DNA of 40,706 bases from NCBI GenBank assembly GCA_027306655.1, contig DAHUZL010000213.1, positions 1 through 40,706 on the forward strand. The letters run 5' to 3'. Shown piece after piece: positions 10,509-19,234 of this stretch. A model generated the notes under the pieces. It did no database searches. It had not been told where the DNA came from and saw nothing but the letters and a program-made list of their open reading frames with translations. The translations under genes were made by a program, and so were the position numbers. The DNA comes from Candidatus Dormiibacterota bacterium. Its GTDB lineage: Bacteria; Chloroflexota; Dormibacteria; Aeolococcales; Bog-877. Position 1 is the first letter of the stretch. The number at the start of each line of letters is the position of its first letter.

Positions 10509-10915
10509 TCACGCCGGGCGGTCCTGCTGCTCGATGTCCTGGCGCAGGACGGAGATCGGAGCGCCTCCCACCGATCCGGCGACGTACGACTGGGACCCCA
10601 GCCGGTTGACCCGCCCGTCGTGCCGCCGTAGATCCGGGAACTCCTGGCGCCATCGCCGGGAGGACACACCTTGGAGGGTGTTGACGAGCCGGGACACCGC
10701 CCCTTTGGACGGGAAGTTCACCCGCCGGTGGACGTGATGTCCCTCGCCGTTGAGCTCCGCCCGCTCCCCCTCGACGGTGGCGCACACGGCCCGCATGATC
10801 TCCTCCCTGCGCTCCAGGTGGCGAGTGGTGAAGACCCGATGTCGGTACCTGGCGACGAAAACCCAGTGCGCGTGCAGGATGACAACACAGCGTCTACCGG
10901 TCCGACGGTCGTTGG
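10509..10915 (-). pseudogene. tnpA: IS200/IS605 Y1 transposase TnpA, probably decayed (no ATG; altered catalytic neighbourhoods)
   Basis: HAHWVFVARYRHRVFTTRHLERREEIMRAVC...ELNGEGHHVHRRVNFPSKGAVSRLVNTLQGVSSRRWRQEFPDLRR...SQSYVAGSVGGAPISVLRQDIEQQ; embedded in a 515-aa antisense ORF; start not identifiable. Confidence 0.65.
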
Positions 10916-10940
10916 ATGGTCCCCTGCGACCACGTAGAAT
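10912..10940 (+). promoter_or_regulatory. putative sigma70-type promoter of tnpB
   Basis: TTGGAT (10912-10917) - 17 bp - TAGAAT (10935-10940), ATG at 10947. Confidence 0.4.
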
Positions 10941-10946
10941 AGGCGG

Positions 10947-12266
10947 ATGCGATTGCGGTACCGTTACCGGCTGTACCCAACCCCCAGCCAGCGGCAATCC
11001 CTGGCCCGGACCTTCGGGTGCGCGCGGGTGGTGTTCAACGATGGCCTGCGGGCACGGAAGGACGCGCAGTTGGCCGGCCTCCCGTACCTCACCGACGGCC
11101 AGCTGTCGGCCCGGCTGACGGCCGCCAAGGCCACCCCGGAGCGGGCATGGCTCGGCGAGGTCTCCGCCGTGGCGCTCCAGCAGGCCCTCGCCGACGTCAA
11201 CACCGCCTGCCGAAACTTCTTCGCCTCGGTCAACGGCACGCGCAGGGGGCCGAAGGTCGGGCCGCCCCGGCGGCGCTCCCGGAAGGACGTGCACCAGGCG
11301 GTCCGGTTCACGGCCAACGCCCACGTCACGATCACCAAGGGCCGAAAGCTGCGGCTGCCGAAGATCGGAGACGTCCCGGTCCGGTGGTCGAGGCGTCTGC
11401 CATCGGCGCCGTCGTCCGTCACGGTGCTCAGGGACGCGACCGGCCGGCACTTCGCCTCCTTCGTGGTCGAGGCGGACGCCGACCCCCTGCCGGCCGTGGC
11501 CCGCGAGGTCGGCGTCGACCTGGGCCTGACCCACTTCGCGATCCTCTCCGACGGGACCACATTCGAAGCGCCCACGCTTCTCAGGGACGCGGAGCGCAAG
11601 CTGGGCAGGGCCCAGCGGGCGCTTGCCCGCAAGACCAAAGGCTCCCACAACAGGACCAAGGCCCGGGCCAAGGTTGCCCGCGTCCACGCCAAGGTCGCCG
11701 ACGGCCGCCGGGATTTCCACCACAAGCTGTCCTCCACCGTCATCCGCGACAACCAAGCGGTCTACGTGGAGGACCTCGCCGTCAGCGGGCTGGGACGCAC
11801 CCGGCTGGCCAAGTCCGTGCACGACGCCGGCTGGTCGTCCTTCGTCGCCATGCTGGAGTACAAGGCCCGGCGGCACGGCCGCACCTTGGTCAGAATCGGC
11901 CGCTTCTTCCCCTCGTCCCAGCGGTGCTCGACCCCGGACTGCGGGGCCACCCACGGCCCCACGCCCCTGTCCGTTCGCGAGTGGACATGCCGCGCCTGTG
12001 GCGCCGTCCACGACCGTGACGTGAACGCAGCCCGGAACATCCTCGCCGAGGGTCAACGCCTCGTCGCCGCCGGACGGGCGGAGACGCTAAACGCCTGCGG
12101 AGGGACCGTCAGACCAGGGCGTCCCCTGGCAGGTCCCCGTGAAACAGGAACCCACCCGACGTCGCGCCGGTTGGCGGCGCGACCAGTGGGAATCCCCGGT
12201 CGTCAGGCCGGGGAGGATGTCAAACTGATGCTGATGCCGACCGCGTCCGCCGGGCCGATCGGGTGA
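10947..12266 (+). CDS. tnpB: RNA-guided endonuclease TnpB (IS605 OrfB)
   Basis: RuvC motifs GVDLGLTHFAI (D), VYVEDLAVSGL (E), HDRDVNAARNI (D) and zinc finger CSTPDCG...CRACG; reading frame extends through the right end of the element. Confidence 0.93.
   Translation: MRLRYRYRLYPTPSQRQSLARTFGCARVVFNDGLRARKDAQLAGLPYLTDGQLSARLTAAKATPERAWLGEVSAVALQQALADVNTACRNFFASVNGTRRGPKVGPPRRRSRKDVHQAVRFTANAHVTITKGRKLRLPKIGDVPVRWSRRLPSAPSSVTVLRDATGRHFASFVVEADADPLPAVAREVGVDLGLTHFAILSDGTTFEAPTLLRDAERKLGRAQRALARKTKGSHNRTKARAKVARVHAKVADGRRDFHHKLSSTVIRDNQAVYVEDLAVSGLGRTRLAKSVHDAGWSSFVAMLEYKARRHGRTLVRIGRFFPSSQRCSTPDCGATHGPTPLSVREWTCRACGAVHDRDVNAARNILAEGQRLVAAGRAETLNACGGTVRPGRPLAGPRETGTHPTSRRLAARPVGIPGRQAGEDVKLMLMPTASAGPIG
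12050..12223 (+). ncRNA. predicted omega RNA (reRNA) region overlapping tnpB 3' end and IS right end
   Basis: Position relative to TnpB and terminal hairpin; scaffold predicted to end at ..GGGAGGATGTCAA, guide would follow. Confidence 0.45.
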
Positions 12267-13471
12267 AGCTGCTCGAGTACCAGGCCAAGGCCGAGGTGGC
12301 GCGGGCTGGCATCACGGTCCCGCAGGGTCGGCTCGCGCGCTCCGCCGACGAGGCGCGCGCGGCCGCTCGGGAGCTGGGGCCGGTCGCGGTGAAGGCCCAG
12401 GTCCCCATCGGTGGGCGTGGCAAGGCCGGCGGGATCCGGTTGGCCCGCAGCCCCGACGAGGCGGCGTCCGCGGCCCAGGAGATCCTAGCCATGACGATTC
12501 GCGGGTACCGCGTCCCGTCGGTGTGGTGTGAGGAGCTGCTCGACATCGCCGGCGAGCTCTACTGCGGGGTCGCCGTGGACCGGGACCGCCGCGGCCTGGC
12601 GGTGCTGCTCTCGCTGGCCGGCGGGGTCGAGATCGAGGAGGTCGCCGAGGCCACTCCCGGCCGGATCGCCCGGCTGTGGCCGGATCCGTTCGCCGGTCCC
12701 CAGCCCTTCGAGGTGCGCCGGCTCACCTTCGACGCCTGCCGGGGCGAGACGGTGCCGGGGGGACTCCGCCCGGTCCAGCTCGCGGCTCAGCTGGTTCCGC
12801 TGGTGCGCTCGCTCCACGACCTGGTGGTCCGCCTCGATGCCACGCTCTGCGAGATCAATCCCCTGGTGGTGACGCCGGCCGGACGTCTGATCGCCGGCGA
12901 CGCCAAGCTGGAGGTCGATCCCAGCGCCGAGTTCCGCCATCCCGACCTCGCCGCCGCGATCGGAGCCGACGGTGACGCCGCCACCAGCGGGGAGGATCCC
13001 CTGGAGGTCCAGGCGCGCCAGCGCGGACTCACCTACGTGCACCTCGGGGGCTCGATCGGGATCATCGGCAATGGGGCCGGGCTGGTGATGAACACCCTGG
13101 ACCTGGTCACCCAGCAGGGCGGCGAGCCCGCCAACTTCCTCGACATCGGCGGCGGGGCGCGCGCCGAGGTCGTCACCCGGGCGCTGGAGATGGTCACCAT
13201 GGACCCGGCGGTCCGCGGCATCTTCGTGAACATCTTCGGCGGCATCACCCGCGGCGACGAGGTGGCCCGGGGCGTGATCGCGGCCCGTGATGCGCTCGGC
13301 CTCCGGCTTCCTCTGGTGGTGCGGATGACCGGCACCCGCGAGGAGGAGGGCCGCCAGCTCCTGGAGCAGGCCGGCATCATCCCGGCGGTGGGCGCACCGG
13401 AGGCGGCCCGCGCGATCGTCGACCTGGCCCGCGGCGGCGACACCCCCGCGACGGCCGGGAGCGCCCGATGA
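12263..13471 (+). CDS. sucC: succinyl-CoA synthetase beta subunit-like ATP-grasp CoA ligase
   Basis: [76 protein letters not shown] start. Confidence 0.88.
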   Translation: MKLLEYQAKAEVARAGITVPQGRLARSADEARAAARELGPVAVKAQVPIGGRGKAGGIRLARSPDEAASAAQEILAMTIRGYRVPSVWCEELLDIAGELYCGVAVDRDRRGLAVLLSLAGGVEIEEVAEATPGRIARLWPDPFAGPQPFEVRRLTFDACRGETVPGGLRPVQLAAQLVPLVRSLHDLVVRLDATLCEINPLVVTPAGRLIAGDAKLEVDPSAEFRHPDLAAAIGADGDAATSGEDPLEVQARQRGLTYVHLGGSIGIIGNGAGLVMNTLDLVTQQGGEPANFLDIGGGARAEVVTRALEMVTMDPAVRGIFVNIFGGITRGDEVARGVIAARDALGLRLPLVVRMTGTREEEGRQLLEQAGIIPAVGAPEAARAIVDLARGGDTPATAGSAR

Positions 13472-14358
13472 GCATCCTGGTCGGCCGCGAGACCCGGCTC
13501 CTGGTCCAGGGGATGACCGGGGCTGAGGGCACCTTCCACACCGAGCAGATGGTCGCCTACGGGACCACCGTGGTGGCCGGGGTGTCTCCTGGCAAGGGTG
13601 GGACCGAGCACCTCGGCCTGCCGGTGTTCGACACCGTCCGGTTGGCGGTGGACGCCACCGGTGCCACCGCCGCCGCCGTCTTCGTGCCCCCGCCGGCGGC
13701 CGCGGACGCGATCATGGAGGCCGCCGACGCCGGGATCGGGCTGGTGGTGGCGATCACGGAGGGGATCCCGGTGCTCGACACGATCCGGGCCCGCGCCTTC
13801 GCGGAGCGCCGCGGGGTGCGGCTGCTCGGGCCCAACGGCCCCGGGCTGGTGTCGCCGGGGGAGCGGACCAAGGTGGGCATCATCCCCAACCACATCAGCC
13901 GGCCCGGGTCGATCGGGGTGGTCTCCCGCTCCGGCACCCTCACCTACGAGATCATCCAGGCGCTCGGGCGCGCCGGCTACGGGCAGTCGACCTCGGTGGG
14001 CATCGGCGGGGACCCGGTCCCGGGGCTCGGCTTCGCGGACATCCTCCAGCTGTTCGCCGCCGACCCCGCCACCGAGCTGGTCGTCATGGCCGGCGAGATC
14101 GGCGGCTCCGACGAAGAACATGCCGCGACCGTGATCGGGAGCGGCTACCCCAAGCCGGTGGTCGCGTTCATCAGCGGGCGGAGCGCGCCGCCGGGCAAGC
14201 GGATGGGGCACGCGGGCGCCATCATCTCGGGGACGACAGGGAGCCCCGCCGCCAAGGTCGCGGCCCTGTCGGCGGCGGGCGCGCGGGTCGCCGAAACCAT
14301 CGAGGGGATCGTGGACGCGGTCCGGGCGCGGCTGGGCGAGCCGGCGCCGGCCGGCTGA
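13468..14358 (+). CDS. sucD: succinyl-CoA synthetase alpha subunit-like CoA ligase
   Basis: [55 protein letters not shown] (active-site His); ATGA overlap with sucC. Confidence 0.9.
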   Translation: MSILVGRETRLLVQGMTGAEGTFHTEQMVAYGTTVVAGVSPGKGGTEHLGLPVFDTVRLAVDATGATAAAVFVPPPAAADAIMEAADAGIGLVVAITEGIPVLDTIRARAFAERRGVRLLGPNGPGLVSPGERTKVGIIPNHISRPGSIGVVSRSGTLTYEIIQALGRAGYGQSTSVGIGGDPVPGLGFADILQLFAADPATELVVMAGEIGGSDEEHAATVIGSGYPKPVVAFISGRSAPPGKRMGHAGAIISGTTGSPAAKVAALSAAGARVAETIEGIVDAVRARLGEPAPAG

Positions 14359-14378
14359 GTCGGTCCGAGCGCTCAGCC
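14353..14378. terminator. putative bidirectional hairpin between convergent sucD and the Fe-S formate dehydrogenase gene
   Basis: GGCTGAG (14353-14359) ... CTCAGCC (14372-14378), 7-bp perfect inverted repeat with 12-nt loop; contains both stop codons. Confidence 0.4.
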
Positions 14379-15311
14379 CTCGCGGCGGCGGTTCTGCACG
14401 AACTGGAAGCCGAACCGTCCCTTGACGCAGAGGTTGCCGCGGGTGACGTCGTGGTCCAGCGGTGAGGTCACCTTGACGATGGAGTTGTCCTGCACGTGCA
14501 GCTCCAGGTTGCAGCCGACGCCGCAGTAGGAGCAGATGGTGGTGGTGACGGTCTGCCGCTCGGGGGCCCAGCGGCCGTCCCCCCGCATCACGTGCTCGCT
14601 GCGGAACATCAAAGCCCCGGTGGGGCAGACCTGGATGCAGTTGCCGCAGTAGACACAGGCCGAGTCGGGCAGCGGGACCGCGAACTCGGTCGAGATCCGG
14701 GCCCCGAAGCCCCGTCCCGCGACCGCGATCGCGAACGTGTTCTGGGCGTCGGTGCCGCACGCCTCGACGCACTTGTAGCAGAGGATGCAGCGGGAGTAGT
14801 CGCGGACATAGTCCTCGTTGTCATCCTTGACCGGCTGAGCGCAGGTCTCGGCGCCGCCGGTCTCGGCGGGGCCGTGGTGCCCGGGCCGGGCGGCGTCGCG
14901 GGCCGCCTCCGGCGCCTGCGCCGGCCCGAAGCGCTCGGTGTCCGCCCGGTACCGCACGAGCCAGCGGCGGACCTCGGGGGCGCACAGCGACAGGTCCACC
15001 GACGATCCCAGCAGCTCCAGCACCAGCCGCCGGCTGGTGCGGACGCGCTCGGAATCGGTCTGCACCGCCATCCCCGGCTCGACCGCGCGCGAGCAGGCCG
15101 GCACCAGGGCCCGGCTGCCCTCCACCTCGACCACGCAGACGCGGCAGGCGTTGACGGGAGTGAGCGTCTCCAGGTAGCAGAGGGTGGGGGTGTCGATCCC
15201 CTGCTGGCGGCACGCCTGCAGCACCGTCGTCCCCTCCGGCACCGTGACCGGCCGCCCGTCGATGGTGCCGGTGACGAGCCGCCGCGGGGGGGCCACGAAC
15301 GACGCGGTCAC
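14373..15311 (-). CDS. formate dehydrogenase Fe-S module: 2Fe-2S (NuoG-like N-terminus) + 4Fe-4S ferredoxin + Mo-bisPGD 4Fe-4S domain
   Basis: TLCYLETLTPVNACRVCVVEVEGSRALVPAC; CILCYKCVEACGTDAQ; CVYCGNCIQVCPTGAL; CSYCGVGCNLELHVQ...NLCVKGRFGFQFV; ends where a fused FdhA would continue. Confidence 0.88.
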   Translation of the reverse strand: MTASFVAPPRRLVTGTIDGRPVTVPEGTTVLQACRQQGIDTPTLCYLETLTPVNACRVCVVEVEGSRALVPACSRAVEPGMAVQTDSERVRTSRRLVLELLGSSVDLSLCAPEVRRWLVRYRADTERFGPAQAPEAARDAARPGHHGPAETGGAETCAQPVKDDNEDYVRDYSRCILCYKCVEACGTDAQNTFAIAVAGRGFGARISTEFAVPLPDSACVYCGNCIQVCPTGALMFRSEHVMRGDGRWAPERQTVTTTICSYCGVGCNLELHVQDNSIVKVTSPLDHDVTRGNLCVKGRFGFQFVQNRRREG

Positions 15312-17212
15312 GGCGGCCCCGGCGGGGGCGAGGCGAACAGGCCCATCCGGGCGGCCGACTGGACCGCCAGCGCGGCGGTCTGGCCCAGCCCGCAGATCGA
15401 GGCGTCCCGCATCGCCTGGGCGAGGTCGTCGAGCCGCCCGGTCTCGTCAGCCGCCGACCCCAGCGGCCGTCCCGCTGCCAGCCGCGCCAGCGCCTCCTCC
15501 TGGCGGACGGTGCCGACCCGGCAGGGGACGCACTGGCCGCACGACTCGTCGCGGAAGAAGCGGGCAATCCGCCGCACCAGGTCGAGGCCGTCGACGGTGT
15601 CGTCGAGCACCAGCACCACCCCCGAGCCCAGCGACGCGCCGATCGCGCGCACGCCCTCGAAGGTCAGCGGCACATCCAGCGCCTCCGGCCCCACGAAGGT
15701 CCCCGCCACCCCGCCGAGGAGGACCGCCCGCAGCGGCCGCCCCCCCTCGACACCGCCGGCCGACCGGATCACCTCGCCGAGGGTCACCCCGAAGGCGAAC
15801 TCATACAGGCCGGGACGCTCGACGCATCCGGAGACGCAGAACAGGCGGGTGCCGGTGGAGGCCTCGGTGCCGATCGCCGCGAACGCGGCGCCGCCGATCG
15901 TCAGCACCTCCAGCACGCAGCCGAGCGTCTCCACGTTGTTGATCGCCGTGGGCCGGCCGAAGAGGCCCGACTCGGCCGGGAAGGGCGGCTTGTTGCGGGG
16001 CTCTGCGCGGCCGCCCTCGATCGACCGGAAGAGGGCGGTCTCCTCCCCGGCGATGTAGGCGCCGGCCCCGCGGCGGACCTCGATCTCGAAGCCGAACGAG
16101 GAGCCCAGGATCCCGTTGCCGAGCAGCCCCCGCGACCGCGCCGCCGCGACCGCCGCCGTCACCCGCGCCTCCGCCTCTGGGTACTCCCCGCGGACGTACA
16201 GGTACCCCCGGGGGGCGCCGCACGCGTAGCCCATGACGGTGAGCGCCTCCACCACCTGGAAGGGATCCGCCTCCATCACCACCCGGTCCTTGAAGGTGCC
16301 CGGCTCGGACTCGTCGGCGTTGCACACGACCAGGTGCGGCTGGACCGGGTTCTGCGCCACCGCCTCCCATTTCGCGGCGGTGGGAAAGGCGGCGCCGCCC
16401 CGCCCCAGCAGACGGGACTCGTGCAGCTCCCGGATCACCCCGCGCGGGCCCAGCGCCAGCGCCCGGCGGAGCGCCTGGTAGCCCCCGTGGGCGCGATAGC
16501 TGTCCAGCGAGGCGGGGTCCGCCAGCCCCACCCGGCGGAGCAGACGCAGCCCGGGATCGCGCGGCGCCGCCGCGGCCTGGGGCACGACCGCCCGCCCCGC
16601 TGGCGCGCTCCCGGCGCCACCCGCGAGCAGGGCCAGGACCTGGTCCAGCGGCGCCGGGGCGTGGCTCGCGGCCCGCCCAGAGACGCCCGGGTCGCCCGCC
16701 CGCTGGACCAGCACCGCCGAGCCCTGTTCGCAGCGGCCCAGGCAGGGACTGCGCACCCAGCCAGTGGCGGCGGGCCCGGGCGACGCTCCCTCCTCGTGCT
16801 CGTCGAGGGGGGGGCCGACGCGCAGGGTGAGTTCCTGGCAGAGCGCCTCCGCCCCCCGGCACCGGCAGGCGACGTCGTCACAGACGTGGACCACCGTGGC
16901 CGGCCGCGGGACGGTCGCGAACAGCGCGTAGAAGCTGGCCACGCCGAAGGCCTCGGCGGGCGGGACGGGGAGGCGGGCGCAGGCGTAGCCGAGCCCCCCG
17001 GGGCTGATCCACCCGACCCGATCCTGGAGGGCGTGGAGGACCGGCAGGAGGAGGTGGCGGCGCTCCCGCGCGGCGTGGCCACCCTCGACCATCCGGCCGT
17101 CGCCGGCCGTCCTCTCCCCACCGTCGGCCCAGGCTGGGACGGTGCCGAGCACGCCGTCGACCGCCTCCCGCTCCGCCCAGCTCGCGTGCCCGGGCTCGAC
17201 CCTGAGGTCCAC
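15308..17212 (-). CDS. NuoE-NuoF fusion (NADH-binding diaphorase subunit of NAD-dependent formate dehydrogenase)
   Basis: NuoE Cys HVCDDVACRC..CLGRC then GRGGAAFPTAAKWEA, CNADESEPGTFKDR, GAGAYIAGEETALFRSIEG, FFRDESCGQCVPCRVGT; GTG at 17210-17212 overlaps fdhA stop (TAGTG). Confidence 0.88.
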   Translation of the reverse strand: MDLRVEPGHASWAEREAVDGVLGTVPAWADGGERTAGDGRMVEGGHAARERRHLLLPVLHALQDRVGWISPGGLGYACARLPVPPAEAFGVASFYALFATVPRPATVVHVCDDVACRCRGAEALCQELTLRVGPPLDEHEEGASPGPAATGWVRSPCLGRCEQGSAVLVQRAGDPGVSGRAASHAPAPLDQVLALLAGGAGSAPAGRAVVPQAAAAPRDPGLRLLRRVGLADPASLDSYRAHGGYQALRRALALGPRGVIRELHESRLLGRGGAAFPTAAKWEAVAQNPVQPHLVVCNADESEPGTFKDRVVMEADPFQVVEALTVMGYACGAPRGYLYVRGEYPEAEARVTAAVAAARSRGLLGNGILGSSFGFEIEVRRGAGAYIAGEETALFRSIEGGRAEPRNKPPFPAESGLFGRPTAINNVETLGCVLEVLTIGGAAFAAIGTEASTGTRLFCVSGCVERPGLYEFAFGVTLGEVIRSAGGVEGGRPLRAVLLGGVAGTFVGPEALDVPLTFEGVRAIGASLGSGVVLVLDDTVDGLDLVRRIARFFRDESCGQCVPCRVGTVRQEEALARLAAGRPLGSAADETGRLDDLAQAMRDASICGLGQTAALAVQSAARMGLFASPPPGPP

Positions 17213-19170
17213 TACGTGCGACCGCCGGCCGGGGCGACCGCCTCCGGGACAGGCGCCGTCGCGGCCTCCCCGAGCCGCTCGACCCGGATCGCCGTGGCCT
17301 TGAACTCCGCCGTCCCCGACTTGGGGTCGGTGGCGTCGATCGTGAGCACGTTGGTGGCGACCTGGTCCGGGAAGTGGAGGGTCATGAACGCCAGCCCGGG
17401 GCGCAGGATCGGGTCGGCGCGCACGGGCGCCTCGACCGCCCCCCGGCGGGAGACGACCCGGACCCGCTCGCCCTCGGTGAGCCCCAGCTGGCGGAGGTCC
17501 TCGGGGGCGAGGTCGAGGCTCTCGCGACGCCGCAGCGGCGACGTGTACCCGGACGTCTGCACCCCGGTGTTGAAGGAGTCCAGCCGCCGTCCGGTGGTGA
17601 GCCGGATGGGGAAGTCGTCGGTGAGCAAATCCACCGGCGGCTCGAAGGCCACCACCGAGAACGGGGCCGGCTCGCCCCGCCGGGCGGGGTCCTCCTCCCA
17701 GAGCCGGGCGTGCAGGAACAGCGTGCCCGGGTGGTCCAGGTCGGGGCATGGCCAGGCCAGCCCGCCCGACGCCTCCAGGCGCGCGTAGCTCATCCCCGCG
17801 TGCATCGGCGAGAGCGCGCGCACCTCGTCCCAGACGGCCTCCGGGGACGGCTCACCGAGGTCGTGGCCGAGCCGGCGGGCCAGGTCGCAGAGGATGGCGA
17901 TGTCATCGCGGGCCTGGCCCGGCGGGTCGAGCGCCCGCCGCACCCGCTGCACCCGCCGCTCGCTGGAGGTGACGGTGCCCTCCGTCTCCGCCCAGGTCGC
18001 CGACGCCGGCAGGACCACGTCGGCGAGCTCGGCGGTCCGGGTCAGGAAGATGTCCTGCACCACCAGGTGGTCGAGCCCCGAGAGCAGTCGGATCGCGCGC
18101 CGCTGGTCGGCCTCCGACTGGGCCGGGTTCTCGCCGATGACGTAGGCGCAGGTGAGATCACCGCGGTCCATGGCGTCGAGCATCTCGGAGAGGTGCCACC
18201 CCGTCCGCGGCGGCACCTCCGCCCCCCAGCGGGCGGCGAAGCGCGCCCGCGCCGCCCGGTCGTGCTCCAGGTCCTGGAAGCCGGGCAGCTTGTTGGGGAT
18301 CGCCCCCATGTCGCCGCCGCCCTGGACGTTGTTCTGGCCGCGCAGCGGGACCAGCCCGGAGCCGTAGCGTCCGACGTGGCCGGTGAGGAGGGCGAGGTTG
18401 ATCAGGGCGAGCACGTTGTCGGTGGCGTTGTGATGCTCGGTGATCCCGAGCGTCCAGCAGAGCTGGGCCCGATCGGCCCGGGCGTAGGCGTGGGCGAGCT
18501 GCCGGATCGCGGCCGCCGGGACCCCGGTGTCGCGCGCGCCCCGCTCCAGGGTGCAGGGTTCGACGGAGGCCGCGAACGCGTCGAAGCCGCTGGTGGCGCG
18601 CTCGATGAAGGTGTGGTTGGCCAGGCCGGCGTCGATGATCTCGCGGGCGATCGCGTTGGCGAGCGCGATGTCGGAGCCGACGTCGATGCCGAGCCAGAGA
18701 TCCGCCCACTGGGCCGACACCGTCCGCCGCGGATCGATCACCACCAGCCGGGCGCCGCGACGCACCCCCTGGAGCAGGTGATGGAAGAAGATCGGGTGGG
18801 TCTCGCGGGCGTTCGACCCCCACAGGAGGATGAGATCGGTCTCCTCGACCTCCTGGTAGGAGCTGGTCCCGCCCCCGGCCCCGAACACTGCCGCCAGACC
18901 GGCGACGCTAGGCGCGTGTCACGTTCGGTTGCAGCTGTCGACGTTGTTGCTGGCCATCACCACCCGGCAGAACTTCTGGGCCATGAAGTTCACCTCGTTG
19001 GTGGCCTTGGAACAGCTGAACATGCCGTAGGCGGTGGTGCCGCCGCGGCGGCGGGCACGGTCGAGGCCGGCGGCGGCGCGGTCCAGGGCCACGTCCCATG
19101 ACGCCGGGCGCAGCTCCCCGCCGTCGCGGACCAGGGGCTCGGTCAGTCGCACCAGTTGTGGGCTCTTCAC
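17212..19170 (-). CDS. fdhA: formate dehydrogenase catalytic (Mo/W-bisPGD) subunit, selenocysteine-containing; in-frame UGA read as Sec
   Basis: Upstream ORF 19185-18919 ends ...KFCRVVMASNNVDSCNRT; TGA codon (minus, 18921-18919) is in frame with HAPSVAGLAAVFGAGGGTSSYQEVEETDLILLWGSNARETHP...; matches the Sec/Cys-His site of FdhA; GTG 19170 preceded by GGAGG. Confidence 0.9.
18890..18921 (-). promoter_or_regulatory. bacterial SECIS-like element immediately 3' of UGA Sec codon
   Basis: RNA UGACACGCGCCUAGCGUCGCCGGUCUGGCGGC; stem GUCGCC/GGCGGC with apical loop GGUCU; U17, G23, U24 (counted from the UGA) coincide with the E. coli fdhF SECIS positions. Confidence 0.75.
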
Positions 19171-19234
19171 GGCGATCCTCCGCACATCTGCCGGCGGTCG
19201 ACCCGAGGCCGGTAGTCTATCACCGGAGGTCTCC

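Larger units (their letters stand above)
10440..12223 (+). mobile_element. IS200/IS605-family element (divergent tnpA remnant + tnpB), right end ...GGGAGGATGTCAA
   Basis: tnpA on minus, tnpB on plus; subterminal hairpins CCGGCC-CCCA-GGCCGG (10467-10482) and CCCCGG-TCGTCAGG-CCGGGG (12194-12213); right end resembles IS605 ends; left boundary approximate. Confidence 0.65.

Noticed and set aside
10915-12056. N-terminal two thirds of the 515-aa minus ORF
   Set aside because: Antisense to tnpB; only the C-terminal about 130 aa are TnpA-like.
17212-18921. Reading the FdhA break as a pseudogene or as two independent genes
   Set aside because: The stop is TGA exactly at the Sec position, flanking sequence is intact and in frame, and a SECIS-like hairpin follows; selenocysteine is the simpler explanation.
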